A stretch of 64,000 bases of DNA from Mercurialis annua (lineage: Eukaryota > Streptophyta > Magnoliopsida > Malpighiales > Euphorbiaceae), in contig NC_065571.1 of the NCBI RefSeq assembly GCF_937616625.2, forward strand, positions 47,043,651-47,107,650, given 5' to 3'. This document shows, piece after piece, positions 62,931-64,000 of the stretch; position 1 is the first letter of the stretch; the number at the start of each line of letters is the position of its first letter. The translations under genes and the position numbers were made by a program. The notes beneath the pieces were generated by a model. That model saw only the letters and a program-made list of their open reading frames with translations. It was not told the DNA's origin and ran no database searches.

Positions 62931-64000
62931 ATGGATTCTGATCCAAGTCCTATGGAGATCGACACAGTTTATAGAGATAATAACAACAATTTAGAATTCG
63001 GTATGCGCATGGCAAGGCATATAATTCTCAAAGAAATCCATACTGGCCGCCAAGAAAATATAGTTTTATCTCCAATGTCACTGCATGCTATGCTGAACAT
63101 GGTTGCTTCCGGCGCTAAGGGACGAACATTGAAGCAGCTGCTTAGCTTTCTTGAATCTGAAAACATAACTCGGCTCAATGCTCAATCTTCTCGAATTATG
63201 GATCTGGAAGCTACTAGTCCAGATTTTCTTGACTCTGAAAAAACACTTGCAGAACCTAACCGGGGAGACGATAAGAGAAATGAAGGACCGATCGTTTGTT
63301 TTGTGAATGGGATTTGGGTGGATCGGGTGTTCACCATTAAGCCTTCTTTCAAAAGTTTAGCTCAAGATGTTTACAAGGCCAAAGCCGAATCCGTTGACTT
63401 TGTGAACCAGGTACACGCATCCATATATTTTACTTTCAGAAATTAATTATTTGAATATATTTGTGAAGACTTGCAAAATTAACATAACAGATTGTTAGTA
63501 ATTAAATGGATAGATTGATGATAAGACCGCATATAATAACTCTTTGCAGGCTGAGCAAGTAAGAGAAGAAGTGAATTTGTGGGCCAAAAAAGCTACCAAA
63601 GGGCTAATTGTTGATCTTCTTCCGCATGGATTCTTTAATAGTAATACAATACTTGCACTTGCAAATGCATTATATTTCAAAGGAACTTGGGTGCATCCAT
63701 TTGATACCTCAAGAACTCGAAATGAAGATTTTCATCTCCTCGACGGAAAAACAATTAAAGTTCCATTCATGAGGATGAATTATTTCAACATTCTTCATTT
63801 TTACGGATCATTTGACGGATTCAAGCTTCTCAAACTGCACTACAATAAAGGCAAAGATAACAATAAGCAATACTCAATGTTTATCTTTCTTCCTGATGAA
63901 AAAGTTGGACTCCAAGAATTAATGCAAAAATTCAATTCTGATCCGAGTTTTCTACGTGAAAATTGGGATCTTCAACAAGTGGAACTTTCTGACATGAGGA
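62931..64000 (+). CDS. Serpin 2 (plant-type), partial at window end
   Basis: Exon 1 62931-63410 and exon 2 from 63550; phase-0 intron of 139 bp at the same position as in serpin 1. The start MDSDPSPMEIDTVYRDN is chosen over an upstream in-frame Met (62913) by match to serpin 1. Motifs: NIVLSPMSLHAMLNMVASG, VCFVNGIWVD, LALANALYFKGTW and YSMFIFLPDEKVGLQEL. The frame is open to the window edge, so the hinge and reactive loop are not visible. In exon 1 it reads SPDFLDSEKTLAEPNRG where serpin 1 has a stop. Serpins inhibit or bind proteases by loop insertion; the target cannot be inferred here. Confidence 0.88.

Overview
This window is nuclear DNA from a flowering plant, most likely a dicot. It is strongly AT-rich, has no bacterial-type gene packing, and carries plant-type serpin genes with short introns, Ty3/gypsy elements of the chromovirus and Tat types, tRNA-derived SINEs, many MITEs, and an integrated plant pararetrovirus (Caulimoviridae). 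I cannot name the species. Host genes are few: two serpin paralogues at the right end (one with an in-frame stop, one open to the window edge) and a decayed ERD15-like fragment. Almost everything else is mobile DNA.

Layout. 1-8.6 kb: MITEs, a duplicated 0.5-kb block, minisatellite, a SINE with target-site duplication (TSD), and a three-copy 574-bp tandem repeat. 8.6-24.8 kb: a Tat-like LTR element (8638-24776, TSD attac), minus-strand sense, with degenerate gag-protease, no pol, and an antisense multi-exon ORF. A Tekay-like chromovirus (13168-22141, TSD attcg) lies inside its protease region, and a solo LTR (16391-17859) lies inside the chromovirus integrase: a three-level nest. 24.8-35.8 kb: MITEs, a poly-G run, a hairpin, a 5'-truncated LINE (28.2-29.9 kb), a Stowaway MITE, and Mutator-like fold-back elements. 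35.8-42.1 kb: a second copy of the Tat-like non-autonomous family, truncated, with a solo LTR of the same 1.46-kb family inside its LTR. 42.9-50.6 kb: an endogenous pararetrovirus with two long unbroken ORFs, promoter region, small ORF and tRNA-Met primer site. 50.6-55 kb: AT-rich DNA, the ERD15-like remnant and a GATACAT-type array. 55-64 kb: duplicated serpin upstream regions, serpin 1, a Stowaway MITE, a 1.16-kb Mutator-like element, an hAT MITE and serpin 2.

How it fits together. The nest order can be read from TSDs, and the second Tat-like copy gives an uninterrupted version of the site where the chromovirus landed. Two unrelated LTR families carry arrays of CG-containing palindromes in U3, spaced by near multiples of a DNA helical turn. 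In the two solo LTRs the spacing is kept while the palindrome sequence is entirely different. This is the most unusual pattern in the window, together with the intact endogenous virus and the pol-less Tat-like elements with a spliced antisense gene. Domain calls rest on motif recognition by eye; no database search was run.
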